In this document: piece by piece, positions 20,019-29,026 of the stretch
How positions within the stretch are numbered: position 1 is the first letter of the stretch
Layout of the letters: each line of letters opens with the position of its first letter
From: Tritrichomonas musculus
Taxonomy: Eukaryota > Parabasalia > Tritrichomonadida > Tritrichomonadidae
Length of the DNA stretch: 64,000 nt
Assembly (NCBI GenBank): GCA_039105265.1
Contig: JAPFFF010000005.1
Span: forward strand, 4,759,501 to 4,823,500
Reading direction: 5' to 3'
The notes under the pieces: generated by a model
Databases searched by the model: none
What the model saw: the letters and a program-made list of their open reading frames with translations, nothing else
Told to the model about the DNA's origin: nothing
Made by a program: the position numbers and the translations under genes

Positions 20019-21923
20019 ATGTCTGAACCATTTATTGAAATAAATCCAGAGGAAGCAATCAGTGAAATTATTAATTGCTTATCAAATGGAAAAACTAGTA
20101 AATCACTAAAAAATGATTTTGAGTTCGTTTCTACAAATTCAGTCAATGAACAAGATGAACACTTATGCAAATTTTTTGTAGATAAAGCAAATGATGGATT
20201 TTTTGATATGAACAAAGCTTCAATAAAATACTTCTTTGATATTTTATTATCGTCTGAAAAACCAATTTATTATTTTACTGCTTATATTCTATCACATAAT
20301 GGGATTTATACAGAGGAAGATGGGAAAAAATATTATACAAAGTGTCTTGATGCAAAATATCTTCCTTCAATAATTTGCGAATGTGAAAGATTAGCTAAAT
20401 CAGAAAAAGATAAATCAAAAGTTTTTGATTTCTGCGTTCTTCATAAAGATTCAAATGACGCTATATTAGAATTTTATATAGGTATTTTAACATATTTTGG
20501 GATTGGAACCAAAAAAGATCAACAATCAGGAAAAAACTATCTTGAAAAAAGTGCATGCAAAGGATACAATCCAGCCATTGTTATACTAACAGCAATTTAT
20601 AGCACCGAAAATCAAGATTATTATACTAAATGCATTTCTCACTTGAACCAAAAAAATGACATTAATCTTAGTTTTAAATCATACTACTTAACAGAAGCAT
20701 CAAAAATGCTCTGGGAAAAAATTTCCTCAAATACAATCCTTCGACCTTTATTCAAAGATTTCGAAATGATGATGCTTGTTTCGAAAAATCCCCAATTTTT
20801 ACAATACACCAATGACTCAACATCATATGAAATCAGCGATCACTTGTTTGAAAATGATAATAATCTCAAATCGATTTTTATCCCCTCAAAAGTCAGAAAG
20901 ATTAATAAAAACGCATTTAAGAATTGCTCCAATCTAGAATCAATTGAGTTTGGACCAGATTCAAGCCTTGAAGAAATAGGCGAAAAATCATTTTACAACT
21001 GCATAAGTCTTCAAGCTTTAAACTTACCAAAAAGCGTCAAAATCATTGGTATTTCATCTTTTGAAAATAATAAATCACTATCTAAATTAGAATTAAATGA
21101 AGGCCTCAAAACAATTTCAAACAGATCATTTGCAAATTGTATTTCACTTAAAAAACTCCAAATTCCATCATCGCTCGAAAATCTCAATGAATCATGCTTT
21201 TGTGAATGCGTTAGCCTTGAATTTCTTGAATTTTCAGTTAATTCTAATTTAAAAAATATTGGTGATTACGCATTTCATAGTGCTAGCCTGCAAACAATTG
21301 ATTTTCCAGCATCAGTAACAACAACAGGAATGTTTTCTTTTCATTATTGCTCAAAATTGACAACAGTATCATTCAAAAATATTGAAACGATTGGAAAAGG
21401 CACTTTTCATTCATGTGAAGGACTTTGCAGTGTTAATATTGAAGGAAGTACTTTGAAAACGATTGGCGAAGGCTCATTTTATTCATGCGCAAAATTGAAT
21501 GAAATTAATTTTCAATCGAATTCAATTTTAGAATCAATCGGAAAATGCGCCTTTCAAAATTGTGTTGCCTTAAAAAGTTTCAATTTTCAAAATGTTAAAT
21601 TTATAGGTGAATTATCTTTCTATGGCTGCAATTCTCTCACTGAAATTGAAATACCAGGGACAATTAAAGTTGTCGAAGATCAGTCTTTCGAGGCTTGCGA
21701 ATTCTTGAAGAATGTAATCTTGGATGAAGGTGTTGAGATCATTGGTGAGCGGTGTTTCTACTTGTGCCTTAATTTGGAAAAAGTTTCACTACCAAAAACC
21801 GTCAAAGAAATAAATTCTCACGCTTTTGATGGGTGCATTAATCTTTCTGAAATAAATGTGGATAAAGACTCAACAACAATTGGCGAAAATGCTTTCTTTA
21901 ACTGCACAAAACTTGGCCATTAA
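20019..21923 (+). CDS. Sel1-like repeat plus BspA-type leucine-rich repeat protein
   Basis: This is a 634 aa protein. Residues 1-130 are helical. Residues about 145-200 carry a Sel1-like repeat (TYFGIGTKKDQQSGKNYLEK, then ACKGYNPAIVILTAIY). From about residue 285 to the end there are roughly 14 BspA/LRR_5 repeats of 22-24 residues with the signature xxIGxxAFxxCxxLxxIxxPxx; Cys occupies the usual position in most. No signal peptide or C-terminal membrane segment is seen, so it is more likely an intracellular scaffold than a surface adhesin. BspA families are greatly expanded in trichomonads. The start is supported by the TCATT initiator 13 nt upstream. Confidence 0.85.
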   Translation: MSEPFIEINPEEAISEIINCLSNGKTSKSLKNDFEFVSTNSVNEQDEHLCKFFVDKANDGFFDMNKASIKYFFDILLSSEKPIYYFTAYILSHNGIYTEEDGKKYYTKCLDAKYLPSIICECERLAKSEKDKSKVFDFCVLHKDSNDAILEFYIGILTYFGIGTKKDQQSGKNYLEKSACKGYNPAIVILTAIYSTENQDYYTKCISHLNQKNDINLSFKSYYLTEASKMLWEKISSNTILRPLFKDFEMMMLVSKNPQFLQYTNDSTSYEISDHLFENDNNLKSIFIPSKVRKINKNAFKNCSNLESIEFGPDSSLEEIGEKSFYNCISLQALNLPKSVKIIGISSFENNKSLSKLELNEGLKTISNRSFANCISLKKLQIPSSLENLNESCFCECVSLEFLEFSVNSNLKNIGDYAFHSASLQTIDFPASVTTTGMFSFHYCSKLTTVSFKNIETIGKGTFHSCEGLCSVNIEGSTLKTIGEGSFYSCAKLNEINFQSNSILESIGKCAFQNCVALKSFNFQNVKFIGELSFYGCNSLTEIEIPGTIKVVEDQSFEACEFLKNVILDEGVEIIGERCFYLCLNLEKVSLPKTVKEINSHAFDGCINLSEINVDKDSTTIGENAFFNCTKLGH

Positions 21924-23079
21924 AGCCAATATTTATTATTACTATTAAAACTTTTTTTTATCATTCGTGTGATTCTACTTTTGATGTTACATTGACTTTC
22001 ATATTTTAACCAAGGCTTTATAATATCAGAAAGCTTTTCTGCCATCTTATTCATTACTGTTTCTTTTAAAGCATTATCAGCTTTTTTTTTTTTTATCTCA
22101 TAGTTGTAAAGTAAAGATTGCGATCAAGGATTATTTATGCTGCGAATAAGATTCTTAAATTATTTATGCTGCGAATAAGATTCTTAAATTATTTATGCTG
22201 TGACTATGATTTATGATAAAAGTTAATACAAATTCAGTAAAGAAATGCGGCCATCGAATGATCAACTCTATTTGTAAAACATTTTGAATCAGTAGTTAAT
22301 ATCACATAGGCTTGCAATGAAATATGATTTTTTTACCAATATGACAAGCTGTGCAACTAGGTTTAAAGAAATCAAAAGACTTAGATTATCAATTGCATTA
22401 TTGTCAAACCTCAAAGAAGTGATGCTTTTGTATATATATATATCAAACATGAATGATGAATATCATTGATTTTGAACATTAAATACTTTTTAATGATTGC
22501 ATTTTTGATTTCTTTTCTATGATCATTAAAATAATATTTGTTCTAGTTTATTGATGTAAAAAGTTGAATTTATGAATGTTATTTTTGAAAATTGAACTAT
22601 TATCAAGTTAACATTATAATAAAGTGCTTGTTTTCCATTCATTTTTAAGAAATTCAATTCAATAATTTTTGGTATCAACTGAAGTTTTATCATTTTTATT
22701 TCTAACTGCAGAAAATTTATTAACATAAAGATATACAAAATGCATTAATTAAGGAAGAATATAAAAAATGGATCATAAAATAATAATATCAAATTTAAAA
22801 TCATTCAAAGTCAAGTTTCGTAAACATTATAAAAAAAATAATTTCTAAAATGAATTAAAAAAGATGAACTAAATAAAATATCCCTTTGTTGCACCAAATC
22901 CAACTTTTCTCTTTTCTCTCCTCAAATGAAAGCAGCGTAAAAAAATCTTTATTTATTTAATAATCAGTATAAATTTGAAAGTAGCGATAAGTATTACACA
23001 TATAACCAATTAAATTTGATCCTTTAAAAATATTTGGAGAATGTAACATTTGCGAATTCAGCAGAAAAAAATATAACCA
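21924..23079. other. Intergenic region upstream of CHD gene
   Basis: 1.16 kb AT-rich, with a tandem repeat of a 29 bp unit at 22131-22205. A 70-codon minus-strand frame at 22526-22738 is not called as a gene. Confidence 0.5.
22131..22205. repeat. 29 bp tandem repeat, 2.6 copies
   Basis: Two perfect copies of a unit beginning TTATTTATGCTGCGAATAAG at 22131 and 22160, and a third, partial and altered copy at 22189. Confidence 0.8.
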
Positions 23080-23084
23080 TCATT
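23080..23084 (+). promoter_or_regulatory. Initiator TCATT of CHD-like gene
   Basis: It matches the Inr consensus TCAYW and gives a 19 nt leader before the ATG at 23101. Confidence 0.5.
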
Positions 23085-23100
23085 TGATTGAACAATTCAA

Positions 23101-26100
23101 ATGTCATCAAAGAAAAAATCTTCATCAAGTGAACAAAAAGAAAATTCTACTGATGTACCTCTTTCACCTTATGAAAGTATACTCGCATGCCGCTCAAATC
23201 CTCCTGGTCCTCCACAATATCTAGTTAAACTGAGAGAAAAATCTTATCATGACTCCCAATGGATTTCTGGCGATGAACTTCAAAAAAATCCTCAATCATC
23301 ATCAATGCTTACCAGATTTATTAAAAACCAACGCGATTATCCAACCGAAGAACCATACTATGATTTACAATATAATATTATTGATCGAATTATTCTCAAA
23401 AAAGATAGAAAATACTTTGTTAAGTGGATGGGCTTAGGATATGAACAAGCCACGTGGGAACCTAAATCTGCTGTTACTGAAGAAGCTCTAGAAGATTTTA
23501 AACGCCGCCAATTACAATCTCATCCTTTAAAATCAGGTGATGTTAACAAATTACCATCCATAAATATTCAACGCATTGTTTCATATCCATTTGGCGACAA
23601 AAATCTTGAATCTTATCAGATTTCAACAATGAATTTATTGCTAAATAACTTTTCCAAAATGAAAAATACTGATATAATAGATTGTTATAATTCACAACTT
23701 ACAATTTCGTGTGCCGCTTTTTTTGATTATATACTTAAAAATCCTAAAGAAAATAATAATAATTCAAATACACGCTCTACACGCAGAACTCGATCACAAA
23801 AAAATGATGATAACGATTCTTCAGAAGGGGAAAATGAAGGAGAATGTGGTCCTGTTTTAATTGTTGCTCCATTAACATCAACTGTCAAATGGTATGATGC
23901 ATTTCGTCAAATCAAAAATGCGACAACATTAAATTATACAGGTAAAAAAGAAGGCCGTCAAGTTTCAGTCGATAAAGATTTTTATTACAGTGAAGATCGT
24001 CTTAAATTCCATGTTTTAATTACAACTCCAGATATCTTAGCTCATGATATGGAACTTCTTTCAGAAATTAAATGGAGAATTGGTATTTTTGATGAAGCAA
24101 ATCGTTTGAGAAATCCAAAATCGAAATTAACGCAAGTACTTCAACATTTCGTGATTGGAACCCAAATTGCTTTTATGCAAAATGCACCTAATTATTTTGC
24201 ATTGAAAAAATTAACAGATCTTTTGATTGCATCGAGTACGAATCCATATATCAACGAAGATATCAAAAAAGCTGCTGACAAGGTTCGATCACAAATCCAG
24301 CCAAAAGTATTAAAACGAAAGAATACAAATAATGAAGAAGAAACGTTTTCCACATATTATATCGACTGCCCTTTGAGTTCAACGCAGAAAAAGATTCTTC
24401 GAAAAGTTATTCATGAAGCTGCCAGATATATTCAGAAAAAGAATTTCATTCCACTTTGCCAAAGGATTCTTCGTATTTGCTCTCATCCATTTCTTCTCCA
24501 TTCACAAGAATACATGCTAAGTGGCGTTGATTTAATCGAATCTTCTACTAAATTATCTATATTAAAAGAATTACTAATTAAAAAAGAAACACCTGCATCA
24601 ATTCCAGTAATGTCAACAACAAATCGAGTTTTAATTATGTCAGATTTTTCACTAATGCTTGATATGATTGAAGACGTTTTTCGAAAGAATAGTATCAAAA
24701 CAGAAAGAATTATTTTAGCATCAAAGGAAATTCAACATGAAGATGCTACTGTATTTTTATACAACCCAAAATATTGCCGTATTTCACCATCTCTTTTCGA
24801 ATCGATGAACATGATAATTGTATTTGATGGAGATGGCTCTGAATTAGAAGAAATGCTGAAAATGAAAAAACCACCTCATTTACATAAAATATATAGATTT
24901 CAATGCCGTGATTGCTCTGAAGAACGATTAAGTCAAATGTGTATTATTAATAATGTCAATATTGACGAAATAAAGCCAGGCCAATATGAATCAATATGTA
25001 AATTATCAGCTCTCGCAGCATTATCAGATAAAAAAGCACCAGATCCAAGACATATTCTTGAAAAGGCTACTGTTGTTAAAAATACTTTCAATCAAAATGA
25101 AGTAATTGAGCAAGATTTTGAGAATTGCGATTTCTGGAGTTATTTGGTCGGCGATGAAGATCCGGTCAAAGAACAAGGTGAATTCGAAAGCGAGAATATT
25201 CTTGCTAATAACGCAGAACTTGAATCAACAAATCACGAATGGACTTGCAGAGAAAGAGACCAACTTCTTCGTGGGCTCTGCCGGTTTGGATTCAACCGAT
25301 GGAAAGAGATGAGAATTCAGACTGGTTTGAGAATCAGTGTTAAAAATGTTGTAAATGCATCACGTGCTTTAGTTCGCGAAATGATTCGAATTTTACGCTC
25401 AGATTCAGGCCATGCTGTTACACGTGAATTCATTAAAGAAACTACGCTCGAAGATGACGAAGTGAGCGATAAAGAATTTATTAATAAATCATGCTTCAGC
25501 GAAAGCGATTTTAAATCAAATTTATCAAAGAATGTTGTTCTTTATTTACGCGAAATCGAAAATATTCATTTTCTTGGCGAATCTGCCAAAGATAAGAGTG
25601 TTTATGAAATTTCCCTTCCACATCCATCAGGAACGCTTCCAAAATGGTGGAAAGAAGATTACGATCGATATCTTGTTTACGGAACATGGAAATACGGATT
25701 GGGATGTTATGAACAGTTTGTTGAAGATGCCAATCAAGATATACAGAAAATATTTGGTCCTTCAGATGATCCAATTGACCAAAAAGATCTCACAGAAAGA
25801 GTTATGAAATTAGCAGATGCAATCAAACGCAAGCAAAGCATCAACCAACGTGGTGAATCCACAGAAAAAACACAAAGCAAGAAAGATAATGCTGCTTATC
25901 AACCTCCACCCAGTATATCATCAGCTCAAGAAGCACAAGGCAGTCAATCAGATAGCGAATTTTCGTCAAACCCAAATTCCGGATCTTCTACACCCTCATA
26001 CACAATCAGTTCTCGCTCCAGGAAGGTTGAGCCAACAGCCTCCTACGATAATGGAACTTATGGATCAGAATCTACTTCACGATGGAGTAGAGAAGAAAAA

Positions 26101-28341
26101 CGTGACATATATCAATTCCTTAATCGTTATGGTGTTCCTGAAGACTCTCTAGGGAACCCCGATTATGAAGCATTTGCTCGTGATTCTCATTTAAATCGTA
26201 CTCGAACCGTTGACGAAGTTAAAGTAATGGTTGAAGAATATCTATCGAAATGCCAAATTCCTCAGGAAGAAGGAGGAAATAAACAAAACACTTCTCGAAA
26301 GATTAATCAAAGATGCACATCAATGAGACAATTGAGAGAGATATTAAGAGATGAAGAAAAAGCACCTTATATCTTTGAACATGCTCCTCATTGGCGCTAC
26401 TTACCGAAAGAATGGACGTATCAACACGAATATCAATATTTCAGAGAAATTCTAAATATTGGACTCGTTAACGATGCTTACCAGGAAATTTTGAAAGGAA
26501 GTGCCTTCGACGACATTTTTAAAGAAAAGCCACCTCCATCTTTCATGTTCAAAGATACTCTTGTTATGAAGAGAATTAAGAATATCTACTCTTCAATGAT
26601 TGAAGGAATGAAAGATGGGTCTCTTGAAAAGTTAATGAAATCATCACCTAATTCTAATTTGAAGATATCAAAACCTGCATCACATATTGCAAAACCTATT
26701 ACCCAAGTAAAGCCTACTCCAAATCTATCAGAAAACACAGCTTTAAATGCACCGAAGAAATCAAAGATAAAAATGCCAGCTCCAGAAGGATACACTATTC
26801 AATCTAATCGTTCCCTTTTCCCAGCTGATCGAGCCATCTTTGATGGACGAGTTATATTACCTCTCAACTTAGGAGGAGACAAAATAATTCTCGAGACGGG
26901 CAAAATTGTTCCGGAACATGAAGAATTCCACAATGATCGTTATATATATCCAATTGGCTACAAAATTTCAAACATTCTTCCTTCATCAACCGAGAAAGGA
27001 ATCAATGTTAACTGGATTAACGAGATTGCTCTTGATGACGTTCCCGAAGAAGCAGAACAAAACTCAGCTGAACAAGAAGAAGACGGCGAGAAATCATCAA
27101 CAGCATCTACAAGAAAGCCAAAACTTATCTTCAGAAGCTGGATGGAAAATCGACCAGACAAAGTATATGAAGGAGATACACCAAATGCTGTCTGGGGAAA
27201 AATTTGTGATGACATAAATGCTGTTAATAATGATGGTAAAAAGGTAGTAATTTCAGGTATTGACGCTTTCTTACTCTCAAATCCAAATGTAACATATCTG
27301 ATACAGAAAATGAAAGGTGCAAAAAAATGCAATAAATATAAAGTAAAACCGCTTTCTCTGCCTCCTGAAGCACAAAGAATGAGACAGTGGAATCAATATC
27401 TTGGAATTCCTTTTGAGAATCTGAAAATAACTCCACAAGCAATTGAGGCGAAATCTGGTCAGAAGAACAGTAAAAGCAAGAAGGAAACTGTTGAAGAAAA
27501 TACTGATGCTGATGAACAAGAAGAAGAGGAAGAAGAAGTCGAAGAAGAAGAAGAGGAGGAAGAAGTTCAAGAAGAGGAAGAAGAACCAAGTTATGATCCA
27601 AAAGCTAAATCTTCTAAATCAAAATCAAAAACAGCTAATAATAATAAAAAACAAAGTAATAAAAATAATACAGCACCTCAAGTAAATAATAAAAGTAATG
27701 CTAATAATACAAATAAAAAACAAAATCAGGTAAGACCAAATATAAAGTCAAATGGTGGGATAAATAATAATCCTATTGTTCCTCCTAATGGAATGCCACC
27801 TAGTATGTTACCTGGTGCAGTTCTTCCAAAACAACTTAAGCAACAATTTCCAGGTCAATTCCTTCCACAAGGCAACATGATGCAAAATTATTTTAATCAA
27901 GGAAATTTGATGGCAAAACAAGCAATGCAGAATCAACTCATGAATCCAAATTTAATGCAACCTAATATGATTCAAAATAATTCTTCTCCACCAAATTTAC
28001 CATTCTTTATTCCTAACAATATGCCAAATCCACAAATGGTTCAAAATAACTTACCACAAGGCTATATGCCTCAACCAGGATTCATGCAATCAAACCAAAT
28101 GCAAAATTTCTATTCAAAACCAAACGTGATTAATAATAATAATAATAATAATTTAATTCAGAATAATAATCCAAATCCACCTATAGATCAAGTACAAATG
28201 CAAACTCAAATGCAACAGCAACCTCCAATACAGCAGCCACCGCCACAACAAATGCAACCTCAACAACCAGACGTAAATATTCAATCAACATTACAAACAG
28301 ACCCTACTTTTGCTAATAATAATAATCCTGTTAACAAGTAA
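23101..28341 (+). CDS. CHD-type chromodomain protein with degenerate SNF2 ATPase and FYRN-FYRC domains
   Basis: This is a 1746 aa nuclear protein. Residues about 35-60 and 90-122 are tandem chromodomains (second: KYFVKWMGLGYEQATWEP). Residues about 165-640 follow the SNF2 layout of CHD remodelers but the ATPase motifs are lost. The Walker A site (GLGKT in the family) is YNSQL near 196-200, the DEAH box reads DEAN at 331-334, and the arginine-finger motif before KIYRF is absent. Residues about 708-755 are SANT-like (HEWTCRERDQLLRGLCRFG) and 845-880 SLIDE-like. Residues 993-1050 (RWSREEKRDIYQFLNRYGV) recall the C-terminal region of CHD6-9. Residues about 1255-1320 look like FYRN (FHNDRYIYPIGY) and 1340-1415 like FYRC (GDTPNAVWGKI; GIDAFLLSNPNV). 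The tail is Glu-rich, then Asn/Gln/Pro-rich. It probably reads histone marks as a scaffold without ATP-driven sliding. Confidence 0.85.
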   Translation: MSSKKKSSSSEQKENSTDVPLSPYESILACRSNPPGPPQYLVKLREKSYHDSQWISGDELQKNPQSSSMLTRFIKNQRDYPTEEPYYDLQYNIIDRIILKKDRKYFVKWMGLGYEQATWEPKSAVTEEALEDFKRRQLQSHPLKSGDVNKLPSINIQRIVSYPFGDKNLESYQISTMNLLLNNFSKMKNTDIIDCYNSQLTISCAAFFDYILKNPKENNNNSNTRSTRRTRSQKNDDNDSSEGENEGECGPVLIVAPLTSTVKWYDAFRQIKNATTLNYTGKKEGRQVSVDKDFYYSEDRLKFHVLITTPDILAHDMELLSEIKWRIGIFDEANRLRNPKSKLTQVLQHFVIGTQIAFMQNAPNYFALKKLTDLLIASSTNPYINEDIKKAADKVRSQIQPKVLKRKNTNNEEETFSTYYIDCPLSSTQKKILRKVIHEAARYIQKKNFIPLCQRILRICSHPFLLHSQEYMLSGVDLIESSTKLSILKELLIKKETPASIPVMSTTNRVLIMSDFSLMLDMIEDVFRKNSIKTERIILASKEIQHEDATVFLYNPKYCRISPSLFESMNMIIVFDGDGSELEEMLKMKKPPHLHKIYRFQCRDCSEERLSQMCIINNVNIDEIKPGQYESICKLSALAALSDKKAPDPRHILEKATVVKNTFNQNEVIEQDFENCDFWSYLVGDEDPVKEQGEFESENILANNAELESTNHEWTCRERDQLLRGLCRFGFNRWKEMRIQTGLRISVKNVVNASRALVREMIRILRSDSGHAVTREFIKETTLEDDEVSDKEFINKSCFSESDFKSNLSKNVVLYLREIENIHFLGESAKDKSVYEISLPHPSGTLPKWWKEDYDRYLVYGTWKYGLGCYEQFVEDANQDIQKIFGPSDDPIDQKDLTERVMKLADAIKRKQSINQRGESTEKTQSKKDNAAYQPPPSISSAQEAQGSQSDSEFSSNPNSGSSTPSYTISSRSRKVEPTASYDNGTYGSESTSRWSREEKRDIYQFLNRYGVPEDSLGNPDYEAFARDSHLNRTRTVDEVKVMVEEYLSKCQIPQEEGGNKQNTSRKINQRCTSMRQLREILRDEEKAPYIFEHAPHWRYLPKEWTYQHEYQYFREILNIGLVNDAYQEILKGSAFDDIFKEKPPPSFMFKDTLVMKRIKNIYSSMIEGMKDGSLEKLMKSSPNSNLKISKPASHIAKPITQVKPTPNLSENTALNAPKKSKIKMPAPEGYTIQSNRSLFPADRAIFDGRVILPLNLGGDKIILETGKIVPEHEEFHNDRYIYPIGYKISNILPSSTEKGINVNWINEIALDDVPEEAEQNSAEQEEDGEKSSTASTRKPKLIFRSWMENRPDKVYEGDTPNAVWGKICDDINAVNNDGKKVVISGIDAFLLSNPNVTYLIQKMKGAKKCNKYKVKPLSLPPEAQRMRQWNQYLGIPFENLKITPQAIEAKSGQKNSKSKKETVEENTDADEQEEEEEEVEEEEEEEEVQEEEEEPSYDPKAKSSKSKSKTANNNKKQSNKNNTAPQVNNKSNANNTNKKQNQVRPNIKSNGGINNNPIVPPNGMPPSMLPGAVLPKQLKQQFPGQFLPQGNMMQNYFNQGNLMAKQAMQNQLMNPNLMQPNMIQNNSSPPNLPFFIPNNMPNPQMVQNNLPQGYMPQPGFMQSNQMQNFYSKPNVINNNNNNNLIQNNNPNPPIDQVQMQTQMQQQPPIQQPPPQQMQPQQPDVNIQSTLQTDPTFANNNNPVNK

Positions 28342-28999
28342 TGACTGTTGAAAAAAAATAACATTTTTATATGATATTAAAAATATATTTCTTTTAAATA
28401 CTATTTTTGAATTGAATGGATTGTATTTTTGATTTAGTATGGTATATAGTATTACATATTTTTATCATCCCAAAAATGTTTGATTATTAGATGGATCATT
28501 CATTCATTTTTTTTTATTATATGTTTCAACTTTTTAATAAATGACATATAGCTTAAATACCGAATTTTACATCACTTCTTTCATTCTTTGATTAAATTTT
28601 CCTCATTGTTTTTTAATTTTTATAATGAATAAAAATAAAAAAATAGAAAAAAAATCTTCCGTTTGATTATCCAACTAACACCAAATGACAAAAATATTAA
28701 AATTCATCGTAATTATTTAATATCGCATAAAATATGAAATTTTATTTTACCGTTTTTAAATTTTTTCCCCTTAATTCAAATTTTTTACAAAACCAATTTC
28801 ATCCAATATCTTTATAAAAAATGAATATTCCATAAATAATAACATATTTATAAATTTTATAGTTAATTTAAAAAACAATTTACCAAAGTTACATAATGTA
28901 ATATTTTTAGATATTTGAGATATCAAATAATTAAAATAAATCATTTTTTTTTTTTTTCTGATATCAATTGAGAAAAAAAAGGCTTTAAATTTAACTTTT
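28342..28999. other. Intergenic region between CHD and ankyrin genes
   Basis: 660 nt AT-rich. A 96-codon minus-strand frame covers 28771-29061 but overlaps the start of the ankyrin gene and is of low complexity, so it is not called. Confidence 0.5.
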
Positions 29000-29004
29000 T
29001 CATA
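29000..29004 (+). promoter_or_regulatory. Initiator TCATA of ankyrin gene
   Basis: It fits TCAYW and would give a 25 nt leader before the ATG at 29027. Confidence 0.4.
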
Positions 29005-29026
29005 AAACCACTTATTCTCGAAGTTT

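Noticed and set aside
22131-22205. Direct repeats considered as a CRISPR array
   Set aside because: The 29 bp units are adjacent without spacers, and the genome is eukaryotic.
22526-22738. 70-codon minus-strand frame resembling a beta-helix fragment (FINSTFYIN)
   Set aside because: The resemblance is limited to a few residues in AT-rich DNA; no second supporting segment was found.
27443-27685. Lys-rich 80-codon frame
   Set aside because: It is a shifted frame of the Glu/Lys-rich tail of the CHD protein.
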